DNA of 64,000 bases from Eremothecium cymbalariae DBVPG#7215 (taxonomy: Eukaryota; Ascomycota; Saccharomycetes; Saccharomycetales; Saccharomycetaceae), in contig NC_016454.1 of the NCBI RefSeq assembly GCF_000235365.1, positions 868,001 to 932,000 on the forward strand, in the 5' to 3' direction. A program made the translations under genes and the position numbers. The notes beneath the pieces were generated by a model. The model was not told the DNA's origin. It worked only from the letters and a program-made list of their open reading frames with translations, and did no database searches. Below, one piece after another: positions 8,748 to 18,259 of the stretch. Within the stretch, counting starts at the first letter, position 1; each line of letters begins with the position of its first letter.

Positions 8748-11243
8748 ATGAATATTATCAAGAAGTTCATGGAGTCAGGTTCCAAGCAGGATTTGGTTAG
8801 TATTCCTGCGGGCCAGCTTTTTTTAATCAGATCACGACAGTCTCCCAAGTCATCCAGTGAGTGTTTGTACAATGATGCCACTTTAGCGATAAGAGAGTCA
8901 GGGCGCTACGCGTATGAGTTAGTTGTGAGGAAGTTTATTGAAGAAGAGTTAACATCACCTTTTAGTGGCGATAATGATGATGATGATGATGAACTAAGTG
9001 TGCTATCTGGGCAGTCCAAGGAGGATGAATGGGTGTTTAAGTTAGATGCTACACTACATCTACACAAGCAATGGAACAGTTCAGGGGACTTGACCATTGC
9101 ATGGAGGAATACCAAAGGTGATAAGGGTGAGAAGTTCAAGTTTGTAGTCAACTCAGAGATATCTTTTGGGGATATCGAACAATTTTTGCAGTATGTTTAT
9201 CGCTGCGAATACGAAACTAAATACCAAAGACCATGTAATAGTGCCAGTGAGCAAGATTTGAAGCAATTTGATTTTTCCTATTTGGCTACTGATGATGCGA
9301 CGATCTTATTCAGTGATGATGATGACGTTGGTGACGATGATGAAGTAGAACTGCGTGAGCCAGAATTTCTAACATCTAGATTTACTAATTTGTCTTTAAA
9401 ATCATCCACCAGAAACAGCAGTGACGAAGAGGGTGCTGATGATTTAGATGATTTAGAAAGTTTTGTAGATGCGTTGGATGAAGTTTCAGAGCTGGTTGAA
9501 GAAATGCCCTCCCCTCCTACTAATGGCCCACATGGGATCAAGAGGTACGTACAATATGGTGATTTATTTGTTTATGACCCTATAGTGGGGGAATATGCGC
9601 CGCAGGAGTCTGGTGTCAAAGTTGCTATTATCAAATTGTCTGAATACGAGTACAGGTTGTATATAGAGGGCAAAGAACTAATGCTAGAAACTGAATTTTC
9701 CGTCAACATGTATCCAATATTGGACCCAAACACAGGAACATTTACTTTCAACTATAGTTATGAAACGGTTTTACTATCTTACCTTATTAAATTTAAAACT
9801 TCAGCTTTATTCAATCATTTTCGAGTACACTGGACAATCGCTCTATGGGAATCTTTAAACCGGCAACCATGGTCTAATCTTTCCGAAGTACAACAGCAAT
9901 TTGTTTTAAACGCAGCCATTCAGGAAAGCGAGAATAGTCCAAAGTTTATTCAGGAAGATAGATACAGAGAGGACTTTTATGAAACTTTGTCTGAAAATAA
10001 ACCAAATACTGAACTCGATGAAGACGCATATGAATCTGAAACTGATAGCGGTAGAAGTGTTACTGCTTCCTCTTTTAATGATATTGATGATTATGACGAA
10101 GACAAATTGGAAAGGGAATATAGAGAATCGACTTCTCTATCAGGAAATAAATCATTAACTATTGGTTTTAGGAATGATCGTTCTTACGTTGTGAGAGGCA
10201 ACAAGATTGGTGTTTTCAAAACCAATCCTGATGAAGACTTGGAGTTTGTAACTTCAATAAACAATGTGTCAAATCTAGATGGAGAGATTCTATTTCCTGA
10301 AAAAACTATGCTATACACTGAAGATCGTGCTATGATTATTCAAGATGAAAAAGAGAAAGATAAATTATATAAAATGGATTTGGAACGAGGGAAAATAGTA
10401 GATGAATGGTCTGCCAACAAACAGAATATAATGAACTATGCACCAGTAAAGAAATTTGATCAACTTACGAATGAGCAGACATTTTTGGGTATTTCAACAG
10501 ATTCCATTTTCCGAATGGATCCAAGAATTAGTGGTAAGAATAAATTAGTTACTGCTGATGCCAAACAGTACCATACAAATAACAAATTCTGTTCTATAAG
10601 TTCAACTGAGTCGGGCCTTGTCGCTGTTGGCTCTGAAAAGGGGGAAATAAGACTATATAACAAGATAAATTCACGGGCATGCACTTTAATTCCAGCCCTA
10701 GGGCAGCCTATTAAACATTTGTGTGCATCTGCAGATGGTAAGTGGTTGTTGGCTACATGTCAGAGCAACTTACTACTAATCGATACAGAAATCAAGACGG
10801 GTAATAATGCTGGAATTTTGGGTTATAATAAGGGATTTTCTAGAGATAATATGCCTAACATGTATGTTTTAAGGTTGGAACCAGCAACTGCAATGTACAT
10901 GCAACAGCAAAGTGGGCAGCCTATAAACTTTACAAAAGCCACGTTCAATGTAAGTCTAAATGCAAAGGAGCACACTATTTCAACTTCAACGGGACCGTTT
11001 GCAATGGTCTGGAACCTCAAGGATATATTGAGTGGGAAGAAAACCCCTTACATTGTAAGAAAATATGATTCTAACATCATGGAAGAAGGTTTTACTTTTG
11101 GTTCCGATAAAAATATTGTCGTCGCATTAAAGGATGATGTATCTATGGCCAAGAAACGATCTTTCAGGGCACCTTCAAAGAAATTATTGGTCCAAAGTTC
11201 ATCAAAAAAACCAAAAGATAATAATACATCACACAAGAAGTAG
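8748..11243 (+). CDS. VID27: Vid27 family protein (vacuolar import and degradation)
   Basis: The 831-residue product matches S. cerevisiae Vid27 (782) from the N-terminal MNIIKKFMESG onward. The N-terminal region has a PH-like fold in the family, with aspartate-rich insertions at about residues 75-85 and 185-200. A middle PH-like segment runs around 265-400. The C-terminal 380 residues form the Vid27 beta-propeller region (for example GLVAVGSEKGEIRLYNK and HTISTSTGPFAMVWNLKD). The protein is cytoplasmic and was named for a role in fructose-1,6-bisphosphatase degradation, but its biochemical function is not settled. The tail is Lys/Ser-rich. It is convergent with MRX7, as YNL212W and YNL211C are in yeast. 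Confidence 0.95.
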   Translation: MNIIKKFMESGSKQDLVSIPAGQLFLIRSRQSPKSSSECLYNDATLAIRESGRYAYELVVRKFIEEELTSPFSGDNDDDDDELSVLSGQSKEDEWVFKLDATLHLHKQWNSSGDLTIAWRNTKGDKGEKFKFVVNSEISFGDIEQFLQYVYRCEYETKYQRPCNSASEQDLKQFDFSYLATDDATILFSDDDDVGDDDEVELREPEFLTSRFTNLSLKSSTRNSSDEEGADDLDDLESFVDALDEVSELVEEMPSPPTNGPHGIKRYVQYGDLFVYDPIVGEYAPQESGVKVAIIKLSEYEYRLYIEGKELMLETEFSVNMYPILDPNTGTFTFNYSYETVLLSYLIKFKTSALFNHFRVHWTIALWESLNRQPWSNLSEVQQQFVLNAAIQESENSPKFIQEDRYREDFYETLSENKPNTELDEDAYESETDSGRSVTASSFNDIDDYDEDKLEREYRESTSLSGNKSLTIGFRNDRSYVVRGNKIGVFKTNPDEDLEFVTSINNVSNLDGEILFPEKTMLYTEDRAMIIQDEKEKDKLYKMDLERGKIVDEWSANKQNIMNYAPVKKFDQLTNEQTFLGISTDSIFRMDPRISGKNKLVTADAKQYHTNNKFCSISSTESGLVAVGSEKGEIRLYNKINSRACTLIPALGQPIKHLCASADGKWLLATCQSNLLLIDTEIKTGNNAGILGYNKGFSRDNMPNMYVLRLEPATAMYMQQQSGQPINFTKATFNVSLNAKEHTISTSTGPFAMVWNLKDILSGKKTPYIVRKYDSNIMEEGFTFGSDKNIVVALKDDVSMAKKRSFRAPSKKLLVQSSSKKPKDNNTSHKK

Positions 11244-11337
11244 TTAATAGCTATATACATAGCCTAAAGAATAAAATAACGTAATGCACATGTACGTAAT
11301 TGATATTTTGAATGTTTTTTAACAGTATGGCATCCTG

Positions 11338-11598
11338 TTAATGCCTGAAATGGTCATTAAATGTACGCTTCAGCCCAATGCTATTTTTGAGTTCATCCCA
11401 AAATAAAAGACAGAATGCATTAAATTTGTGTGTAGCCGTAGGTTGGAATATAAAATTAGATTGTGAGACCGCATTTGGGTTATTCACCTGTATCCGATTC
11501 ACTTTACAGTATATCGATCTCACGAAGGAATGGAATTTAGCACTTCTTAGTAGTTTAATATATAACCACTGCTCTAAACCACTTGGTATATGCCTCAT
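11338..11598 (-). CDS. MRX7: Mrx7-like small mitochondrial (MIOREX) protein
   Basis: This short gene encodes 86 residues from the ATG at 11598 (a TTG-led extension upstream is not used). The product contains the pattern RSAKFHSFVRSIYCKVN, then FQPTATHKFNAFCLLFWDEL, which I recognise as the small fungal Mrx7 family. Yeast Mrx7 (YNL211C) is associated with mitochondrial expressosomes around the mitoribosome; its molecular role is unknown. Position and orientation agree: it is convergent with VID27 with about 95 bases between the stops. The antisense frame over the same bases is a shadow. Confidence 0.8.
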   Translation of the reverse strand: MRHIPSGLEQWLYIKLLRSAKFHSFVRSIYCKVNRIQVNNPNAVSQSNFIFQPTATHKFNAFCLLFWDELKNSIGLKRTFNDHFRH

Positions 11599-11800
11599 GA
11601 TCTCTACTATGTAGATCAGTAGCAATGACGTTTGTGAACAGGATTGTAGTAAGCATATTTGAGTTTTTTAAAACTGCATTTCTAACCCTTTGAAAAATAT
11701 TTATCAGGGGAAATTTGTATCTCGTTGTCAACTTCAATACACAATTAAGGGCCCTAATAAGTAGGTAAAGAGGACAGTTATAGGCTCAAAAAGTGTAACG

Positions 11801-11926
11801 ATGATTACAGATAACCAACTGAATACCTTGGCTATTTCTTTTGGCTTAGTTATGTTCACTTTTATAGTGTTCTATTACATAATAGACTTCGCTGTTAAAA
11901 AGAAGGAAGACATAAAAAGAGAGTGA
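11801..11926 (+). CDS. OST4: Oligosaccharyltransferase subunit Ost4 (41 residues)
   Basis: This very small gene encodes 41 residues, beginning MITDNQLNTLAISFGLVM. The N-terminal half closely resembles yeast Ost4 (36 residues, MISDEQLNSLAITFG). It has one transmembrane helix at about residues 8-31 followed by a Lys/Glu-rich cytosolic tail longer than in S. cerevisiae. Ost4 links Ost3/Ost6 with Stt3 in the ER oligosaccharyltransferase that N-glycosylates proteins. The neighbour is BRE4, as on yeast chromosome IV (YDL231C-YDL232W), which strengthens the call. The stop at 11924-11926 lies 174 bases before the convergent BRE4 stop. Confidence 0.93.
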   Translation: MITDNQLNTLAISFGLVMFTFIVFYYIIDFAVKKKEDIKRE

Positions 11927-12100
11927 TGACATGTACGACTTCTGGGATAGATGGGTGCAGAGGATCGTTAGCAGCATATATACGTTTAGTTTAAATTGTG
12001 CTATTAAAAAACTCAGCAAATATATTAATATATATTTCCTAATATTGTTTTAACAAAGAAGGTCCAGCTACCCATAAGCTTTTATAAGTGTCATTTGAGA

Positions 12101-15100
12101 TTAGCCGTAATATGGTTCTTCACCAAGAATCTCTTTAGCCAGCAAGACGATTCTTTCTAGCTCGACACTTATATCAGTAAATGTTCTTGTAAAAGAGATA
12201 TTATATATATCAGTCCAATCTGTTTTCTCAGAGTCCAAATCGGTGTTTATGTTCTTGGAAGAGTCTGACATCTTTTCATTTGTGAAAGAACTAAATTTAA
12301 ACTGTTCTCTATCTGCAGAAGGTGACATGTCCTCCAACTTTGATAGGATATCAAACAATTTCTTTCTTGTGTAGATGGGGTTTGGAAGATACCTAGGAAC
12401 TTTGTTTTTAGACCGGAAACAATTCGATAAGATATAAAAAATGAATATGACAGAAGCCACACTGTCTCTACGTAGAGACAACAGGGCTCTTGAAGTTTGA
12501 GTATCAGAATCCTGGTCCCAGATCTGAAAATGCTGCCCTGCCCGTCTTGCTTCAATAACTTTTTCTAATACGACCTGGCAGTGGTCAATTAACTCTTCAT
12601 ATATATGAGGTTTGAAGTTAGCGATGTAAATGGGTTCCATTCTAGCTCGCTTTAATAAATCCTTAATTGCAAGTATACTCTGAGACAGTCTAATTTCCCT
12701 GATATGCGCTAAAGCAATTGTAGTTTCAGTTGGATCATCGTTATTATCACGGTATAAATATCTATCGGCAATGATTTGATATGATTGACTCAAATGAGCC
12801 AACAATGATGAAATTGATAACCGTAATTCAGAACGTGCCATGAAAGACCAAACAACCCAATTAACTGGAATAGAACAGAAGGTACCAATCAAAAACGATA
12901 AGCCTGTAATCCATGTATCGTTCCAAATTTGCGAAGAAGAAAGATTCTCCACCTTGCCGTATGATTGCAAAGTTAGGGCAGTAAAGCACACTAAAGCTAG
13001 CAAACTAGATTTTCTCCCTTGATGGGCAAAATAGTTGACAGAAAATGGCATGCTGAACAATACCGAGATTGCGACTATAGCATAAGGGTTACCAAAATGT
13101 TTTGCTTGGTTGGCACACCAAGAAAAGAAGATACCGACAATTCCAAACCATAATCTTCTACGCAAAGCGGTTAGTGTGCCAAAGTTCCTCCTATTGCTTA
13201 ATATGTAAAAAATTAATGGAGCCCACCAGCACTCATAGTCTCCATACCAAGAATGAGATTTTGGCAACCATGCAGGTAAACATAGCAAAACCATAATAAA
13301 AGAAACCTTAATTGCCCATTTACTCTCAGAACCAAAAAGAACCGTTGTGAATAACCACAAACGATATCTAAACAAATTTCGAGTCGTGTGGAAACTAAAG
13401 TCTGTATGATCAATTGCTCTCGTAATTCTTTTTACGTTAGGAGACTGTGTTTGATCATTGATTTGTTTATGTTTGGAGGTATAAGTATTATAAATCATTT
13501 CAAGTGCATCGTCAACATCTCTTTTTGTCTCAAAATATGTCAAAACTGAAGCTGCACCCTGATCTAATGCACATTCTCTGGGCAATCTAATCAAACCCCT
13601 ATGTAGTGGATAGGTTGGCAACAATAACCTCCAATGGAGATCGTCTCCCAATCCCACAACTATCTGTGTGACAGATAGGATTTGTTTAGCACATTGTCTA
13701 AGGTATCGCATAAATATGAAAATGTCAACTGTGTGAGTGTCATTCATAAAATCTTTGGAAAAAATGTTAGTTTTAGTAAAATCTTTATATTTAATATCCA
13801 ATTTGTAAATCTTGTGTTTCAACTTGAGCATTACCTTTTCTAAATGTTGTTGGATCTTTTGCACCTCTTCTACCTGAATCCTATATTTTGAAAAAACTTT
13901 GAACGCTTCTTGTAGAGCATCTAAATTGATAATTAGCTCAAGTATTAAGTTAAAGATACTCTTAGAGAAGGTAGAGGTCAAGATGCCAATGCACAAATCT
14001 GTGGTGCTAAATTGGACGTTACCCCGTTGAGAAGTTCTTAGGCAAGGTGTTATTGCCGACGAATTAGCCATAGAAGTCCGATTACCTCCGGTAACATCTG
14101 AGCCAACGTTATCACCAACTTTCTTGTAGAAATTCTGCAACTGCACAGTGGTGAACAGGCGATGGTCCAATGGAATAGCACGTAATGGAGAAATAGCCAA
14201 AGTCAATCGGTTACGTAAATGTTTTACTGACTTATCACTAAATCTTGTGAACTTTATTTGATTAGCGAACTCCCTGTAACCTTCGGATAACTTCATATCT
14301 ATTGACTTTATAACATCTTGTTGGGCTTTTTGTAGAGTTGCAAGGTCATTGCAGTGCTGTTTATCAACAAATGCTATTAGCAGTTGCTTAACATCATCGA
14401 GCGTAGACGAAAAGTTCTGCATAATCTCTGAGTGCCCGCCATGCGGGTCAATTATGAAACAGACAACTAGAGATAGCAAGATACCGCACAGATAGGGTAT
14501 ACCAAAATTCCAATATTCTTTCCACTGCAAATTATCCTTTGAGACCACAATTCTAGACGTTGATATGAATGTCACCGCAATACTAAAAGAAAGTGTCAGA
14601 TAACTCAGTCTAATAAAAAGAGCCCCAAGCCAGGAACTGAAATAAACCGCCACAGCCAAGCTAAAAAACGAAAGACCTCCCTGGTGATGAGCTGCAATAT
14701 CACTGGCTCTAAACAAATACCACCAAAAAGCGGCGACACCAAGACCTAAAGCACCACCTAGAACGGACTGTAATGTTATTTCTAGCTGAACACCCAAGTT
14801 TCTAACAGGATGATGAATTAAAACTGCAATAGGCATAAAGTAGCAGTACTGTGCACCAAGCCAAACCCTTGTTGGACTAATAACACAAACACAAACTGCT
14901 AGAAAATATGCAACAATAAACTTGAAAATAGAACGATAGTGTTGTCGAACATCACTCCATTCCGTGAAAAAAGCACCTGTCCACGAAGAACTATGAGAAG
15001 ATTTCGCATTTATAACACTATCAGCCTCCGAATCAATGACCCTCTCACTTGCAGTATATGTAGCATCAAAGAAGCCATCTCTCAGCTCTTCTAAATCGTA

Positions 15101-15301
15101 GGTCTCTAAAGGTTCCCATCCCTTTCCTTTAGCCAAACTTTCAAGCTTCATCTGTGACAAGGATGTCTTAGACAGCTGTTGTTGTGCCAAACCAGTAGTT
15201 TCATTGGCCGCAGAACCAGCTAAGGTTGATGAGACTGACCCACCTAATTCCTTTAAAGATAAGAACGATTTCTGTGTGTATGAGCCCTTGGATACCTTCA
15301 T
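12101..15301 (-). CDS. BRE4: Bre4 multi-pass membrane protein
   Basis: The 1066-residue product starts at the ATG at 15301 (MKVSKGSYTQK); the GTG three codons upstream is not a likely start. Yeast Bre4 (YDL231C, 1125 residues) is an endocytosis-related protein whose loss gives brefeldin A sensitivity. Two hydrophobic blocks stand out, at about residues 120-290 and 640-800, each with several transmembrane segments, separated and followed by hydrophilic, helix-rich regions. This repeated arrangement resembles fungal aromatic-acid-exporter/FUSC-like membrane proteins, which is family-level inference. It is divergent from PTP1 and convergent with OST4, matching yeast chromosome IV. The biochemical function remains unclear. 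Confidence 0.93.
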   Translation of the reverse strand: MKVSKGSYTQKSFLSLKELGGSVSSTLAGSAANETTGLAQQQLSKTSLSQMKLESLAKGKGWEPLETYDLEELRDGFFDATYTASERVIDSEADSVINAKSSHSSSWTGAFFTEWSDVRQHYRSIFKFIVAYFLAVCVCVISPTRVWLGAQYCYFMPIAVLIHHPVRNLGVQLEITLQSVLGGALGLGVAAFWWYLFRASDIAAHHQGGLSFFSLAVAVYFSSWLGALFIRLSYLTLSFSIAVTFISTSRIVVSKDNLQWKEYWNFGIPYLCGILLSLVVCFIIDPHGGHSEIMQNFSSTLDDVKQLLIAFVDKQHCNDLATLQKAQQDVIKSIDMKLSEGYREFANQIKFTRFSDKSVKHLRNRLTLAISPLRAIPLDHRLFTTVQLQNFYKKVGDNVGSDVTGGNRTSMANSSAITPCLRTSQRGNVQFSTTDLCIGILTSTFSKSIFNLILELIINLDALQEAFKVFSKYRIQVEEVQKIQQHLEKVMLKLKHKIYKLDIKYKDFTKTNIFSKDFMNDTHTVDIFIFMRYLRQCAKQILSVTQIVVGLGDDLHWRLLLPTYPLHRGLIRLPRECALDQGAASVLTYFETKRDVDDALEMIYNTYTSKHKQINDQTQSPNVKRITRAIDHTDFSFHTTRNLFRYRLWLFTTVLFGSESKWAIKVSFIMVLLCLPAWLPKSHSWYGDYECWWAPLIFYILSNRRNFGTLTALRRRLWFGIVGIFFSWCANQAKHFGNPYAIVAISVLFSMPFSVNYFAHQGRKSSLLALVCFTALTLQSYGKVENLSSSQIWNDTWITGLSFLIGTFCSIPVNWVVWSFMARSELRLSISSLLAHLSQSYQIIADRYLYRDNNDDPTETTIALAHIREIRLSQSILAIKDLLKRARMEPIYIANFKPHIYEELIDHCQVVLEKVIEARRAGQHFQIWDQDSDTQTSRALLSLRRDSVASVIFIFYILSNCFRSKNKVPRYLPNPIYTRKKLFDILSKLEDMSPSADREQFKFSSFTNEKMSDSSKNINTDLDSEKTDWTDIYNISFTRTFTDISVELERIVLLAKEILGEEPYYG

Positions 15302-15644
15302 CGATAGCACACTACCCTCTTAATTAATACTTTAGCCAAACTTAATTTACCATATATGCGATAAACTTTACAACTCTTCACTGCCTCTAGACAAGTCACC
15401 GTTGTCATGTGCGAACTTGTCATAGAACTGCTTTTTGCTTGCAGATACGTCACTTTGTTTGGTGAATCCCAGGAGAAGATAACCTTTACACGCGCTGTCC
15501 GATAGATGTACTGTTTTAACTCGGATCTGTTCTAGAACCAGCATTTGGTCGATAAAACGACAGTAACAGATTTTACAAAGCTTACCATTAACTGCTTCAT
15601 CCTGTTCTTTCCTGTTCGGTAATAAGGCTTGATTTTGAATTGTG
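15302..15644. promoter_or_regulatory. Divergent promoter region BRE4/PTP1
   Basis: About 340 AT-rich bases serve two divergent genes. I see no strong named motif and no additional gene. Confidence 0.55.
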
Positions 15645-16640
15645 ATGCAGGAACCGTGGTACTTGAATCAAAGCTCCAAGAACCTTGTCGAAAAGTTTAA
15701 ATATATTCAAAGTCAGGAGGACGAAAGGTTGAGGGAAGCCACTATCAATGCAGTCAATTCAAAATGGTCTTTTGGCACTTCAGTTGATTTAATTAATGAG
15801 TATAGAAATCGTTATGTGAATATTATACCTTTCGAGCGGAATAGAGTGAAATTAGACGTTATATCAGGTAACGATTATATCAATGCATCGTACGCTCAAG
15901 TCGATGTGCCTGGACAGTCTGTAAAAAGAGGCTATTATGTTGCAACCCAGGGTCCTACGAAGAGGACATGGGAGCAGTTCTGGGAAATGTGTTATCAACA
16001 ATGTCCGGGGACGGAAATTGTGATTATTATGGTCACTCCTCTGATTGAACATGGAAGAGAGAAATGTTATTTGTACTGGCCGAAAGAGGACTCAGGCAAT
16101 GACTCACTCTATATACCAAAGATACAAAGTCCAAGCAATAGACCAGATGATATTTTAGAATTTGAAACAGATTTGGTCCTCAAGAGGCTAAAGGAAACGA
16201 AGTATCCTAGCTACACGAAGACATTGCTGTCACTTACCCCAGGAGTTGACAAATATCCCCCCAAGAGAGTACATCACTTCTACTTCGATAAATGGAGGGA
16301 TATGACCAGACCCGACGAAATTCGACCTATTTTGGAACTATCAAGAGATTCTCATAGAGAGAGTTCTCCAGGGAATCCTATCATCGTTCATTGTTCTGCT
16401 GGTGTTGGAAGAACTGGTACATTTATCACCTTGGACCATTTAATTCATAATACTGCAGATTTTACAAAAACAGTGCTTTCAAACTATAAACACGATCTTA
16501 TAGAACAGATCGTGTTGCAACTGCGTAGCCAACGTTTGAAAATGGTGCAGCTTTTGGAGCAATATGAATTTATATATCATATTGCAGAAGCTGTTTTTGC
16601 AAGCAGGCACAGTGAAAGAATCACCACCACTCCTACATAG
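15645..16640 (+). CDS. PTP1: Protein tyrosine phosphatase Ptp1
   Basis: The 331-residue product aligns with S. cerevisiae Ptp1 (335). The start chosen is the ATG at 15645 (MQEPWYL), directly after a GTG that is unlikely to be used. The signature loop VHCSAGVGRTG carries the nucleophile C250 and phosphate-binding R256. The substrate-recognition block NDYINASY is at 76-83, ATQGPT at 100-105 and the Q-loop QIVLQLRSQR near the end. The general-acid loop is FDKWRDM with the acid D219 instead of a textbook WPD, as in yeast Ptp1. The family removes phosphate from tyrosines; yeast targets include the prolyl isomerase Fpr3. It is cytosolic, with no signal peptide. Confidence 0.96.
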   Translation: MQEPWYLNQSSKNLVEKFKYIQSQEDERLREATINAVNSKWSFGTSVDLINEYRNRYVNIIPFERNRVKLDVISGNDYINASYAQVDVPGQSVKRGYYVATQGPTKRTWEQFWEMCYQQCPGTEIVIIMVTPLIEHGREKCYLYWPKEDSGNDSLYIPKIQSPSNRPDDILEFETDLVLKRLKETKYPSYTKTLLSLTPGVDKYPPKRVHHFYFDKWRDMTRPDEIRPILELSRDSHRESSPGNPIIVHCSAGVGRTGTFITLDHLIHNTADFTKTVLSNYKHDLIEQIVLQLRSQRLKMVQLLEQYEFIYHIAEAVFASRHSERITTTPT

Positions 16641-16991
16641 GTGTGGATATGGATGAATACATAAATATCTATATGTGTAGATGGTTATATATTACTCCTT
16701 TGCAGCTTTGCTCAATTTTAGGTTATATATTCAGGCTAATACTATAAATAATTTTATCACCACATTTCACAAGCCGGCGTTGTACATTTTCCAGACACAG
16801 TCACTATTTTATAATAATACTTTAAACATTGTAAGTAAGATATAATTGCTTGAGTTAAAATAAGTCCTACCCAGTTAACACAAAAGAGACGGTCTGGTTA
16901 TTCACAGTAGGTGTTCAAGGTTTATTTATTTCACAGGATCTCGGTACCTTTCTAGCCGCCGAGCTCAGTAACAGTAATTAGGCCTAGCGTG
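16641..16991. promoter_or_regulatory. Intergenic PTP1-MER1, meiotic promoter
   Basis: About 350 mostly AT-rich bases. The last 40 bases before MER1 hold an exact URS1 site (listed separately). Nothing else gene-like is seen. Confidence 0.6.
16953..16962 (+). promoter_or_regulatory. URS1 (Ume6) site upstream of MER1
   Basis: TAGCCGCCGA is an exact match to the URS1 consensus, bound by Ume6, which represses early meiotic genes in growing cells and helps activate them in meiosis. It lies 30 bases before the MER1 ATG. That is unusually close, so the site may lie in the 5' untranslated region or at the transcription start. In S. cerevisiae MER1 is a meiosis-specific gene. Confidence 0.8.
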
Positions 16992-17924
16992 ATGAATGGT
17001 CTGAAGAGGCATCCATTAGAAGAAATTTCAAACTTTCCATTGGAAGCTTTTGAAAATACCAAAGACCCTTCATACACTGTCCAACAAACAACTGAAAAGG
17101 GTGTCTTGGTTCAAGAAAGCTGTGGTGAAGTTATTTTGAAGGACAGCTATGACAGCTTGTTTCGCGAAGTCTCTACAAAAGTTAACATAAAAATTTCCAA
17201 AATAGTAGCCAAGTTGCCAAAGGTAGCACATATAGTGGTCAGAAGATGGGCTGCAAGGGACGGTATATCCAAAAGATGCCTTCGTCTCTCTACTGATACC
17301 AAGGAGAATTCCGCCTGTATTTCGGCCTATGACACAAATAATGCCCTTTTATCATTTCAGGATTTGGACATTGAGCTTTTACAGCTCCTGAGTAACCTGA
17401 AATGTGTATCAATAATCCTTCCACCCATGGTGCTAGCGCAAGTACAATCTGGATGCATCACGTTAGAAACAAATTTTCAAATATGGGCAGACACCCTGCG
17501 AATAACAACAAGACCCAATGAATTAATCAAAGACCTATATACGCTGGTATCCTCTGAATTCTATTCAATCGATGCTTTACCCATTGACCAACCTGCATTG
17601 GATTTATCAACTGCGTCAACGTTATATTCGCGTATCACATCTGTTCCTGACATAATCACAGAAGAGCTCGAATTAAACAAACCACAGATATCCTTCTTGA
17701 TTGGAGAAAACGGAGTTCGAATAGAGCATATCAAACAGACCTCATACGTTATAATTAAAGTGCTACCTATAAAAAACAAGCTACATACCCAGGATATCAA
17801 GAATCCGGCGTCTGTACATCAGAACGTTACAATAACTGGCGAATTATACTGCGTAGCAAAGGCATTGGCCGCAATCCATGCCTACATAGACCTATACAAC
17901 ATGAACCTGAAGCACAAGTTTTGA
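16992..17924 (+). CDS. MER1: Mer1-like KH-domain meiotic splicing activator
   Basis: The 310-residue product begins at the ATG at 16992; the GTG just before it is not a likely start. The C-terminal part (about 228-305) is a KH RNA-binding domain with the invariant GxxG loop as GENG near residues 238-241, followed by VRIEHIKQTSYVIIKVLP. The N-terminal 200 residues are divergent. Yeast Mer1 (270 residues) binds an intronic enhancer in meiotic pre-mRNAs and works with the U1 snRNP to activate splicing. Support comes from the KH domain, adjacency to SSB (YNL209W-YNL210W) and a perfect URS1 site in the promoter. Overall sequence similarity is modest, so the call rests on domain, context and regulation together. 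The U1 snRNA gene is 27 kb away. Confidence 0.82.
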   Translation: MNGLKRHPLEEISNFPLEAFENTKDPSYTVQQTTEKGVLVQESCGEVILKDSYDSLFREVSTKVNIKISKIVAKLPKVAHIVVRRWAARDGISKRCLRLSTDTKENSACISAYDTNNALLSFQDLDIELLQLLSNLKCVSIILPPMVLAQVQSGCITLETNFQIWADTLRITTRPNELIKDLYTLVSSEFYSIDALPIDQPALDLSTASTLYSRITSVPDIITEELELNKPQISFLIGENGVRIEHIKQTSYVIIKVLPIKNKLHTQDIKNPASVHQNVTITGELYCVAKALAAIHAYIDLYNMNLKHKF

Positions 17925-18259
17925 CTTCGATATGCATATATGCAAGCTAGACGCAGTGGGACTTAATTAAACTAACTGTTCAAGGCCTTGGGAGAAGCCC
18001 ACCACGTGATATGAAAGCCCTGAGCCCGGCTTGTTTTAAAATCTCACTTTTTGGTTCAAAAGAAACGTGACAAGATAAATTAAAAAAGAAACGATTTTCG
18101 TACCAGGCATCCCAATGCTCGATGAGAACCTCACAATCCATCGTGAAAAAATTTTCACTCTATTATATAACATAATAACCATCAAATTGCTTCCTTCCTC
18201 TCCCATTATATCCTTGACTAGATCATTGAAAAGAACTATACTCACTCTACGTACTTGCA
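17925..18259 (+). promoter_or_regulatory. SSB promoter with CACGTG, PAC/RRPE-like boxes and TATA
   Basis: In the 335 bases before SSB I see, in order, CACGTG (18003-18008, Cbf1-type, reading ATCACGTGG on the minus strand) and CGATGAG (18120-18126, 7 of 8 bases of the PAC core). These are followed by TGAAAAAATTTTCA (18144-18157, containing the RRPE core AAAAATTTT) and TATATAA (18164-18170, about 90 bases before the ATG). PAC plus RRPE is the signature of growth-regulated ribosome-biogenesis genes, fitting a ribosome-bound chaperone. Function is inferred from motif match. Confidence 0.6.
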
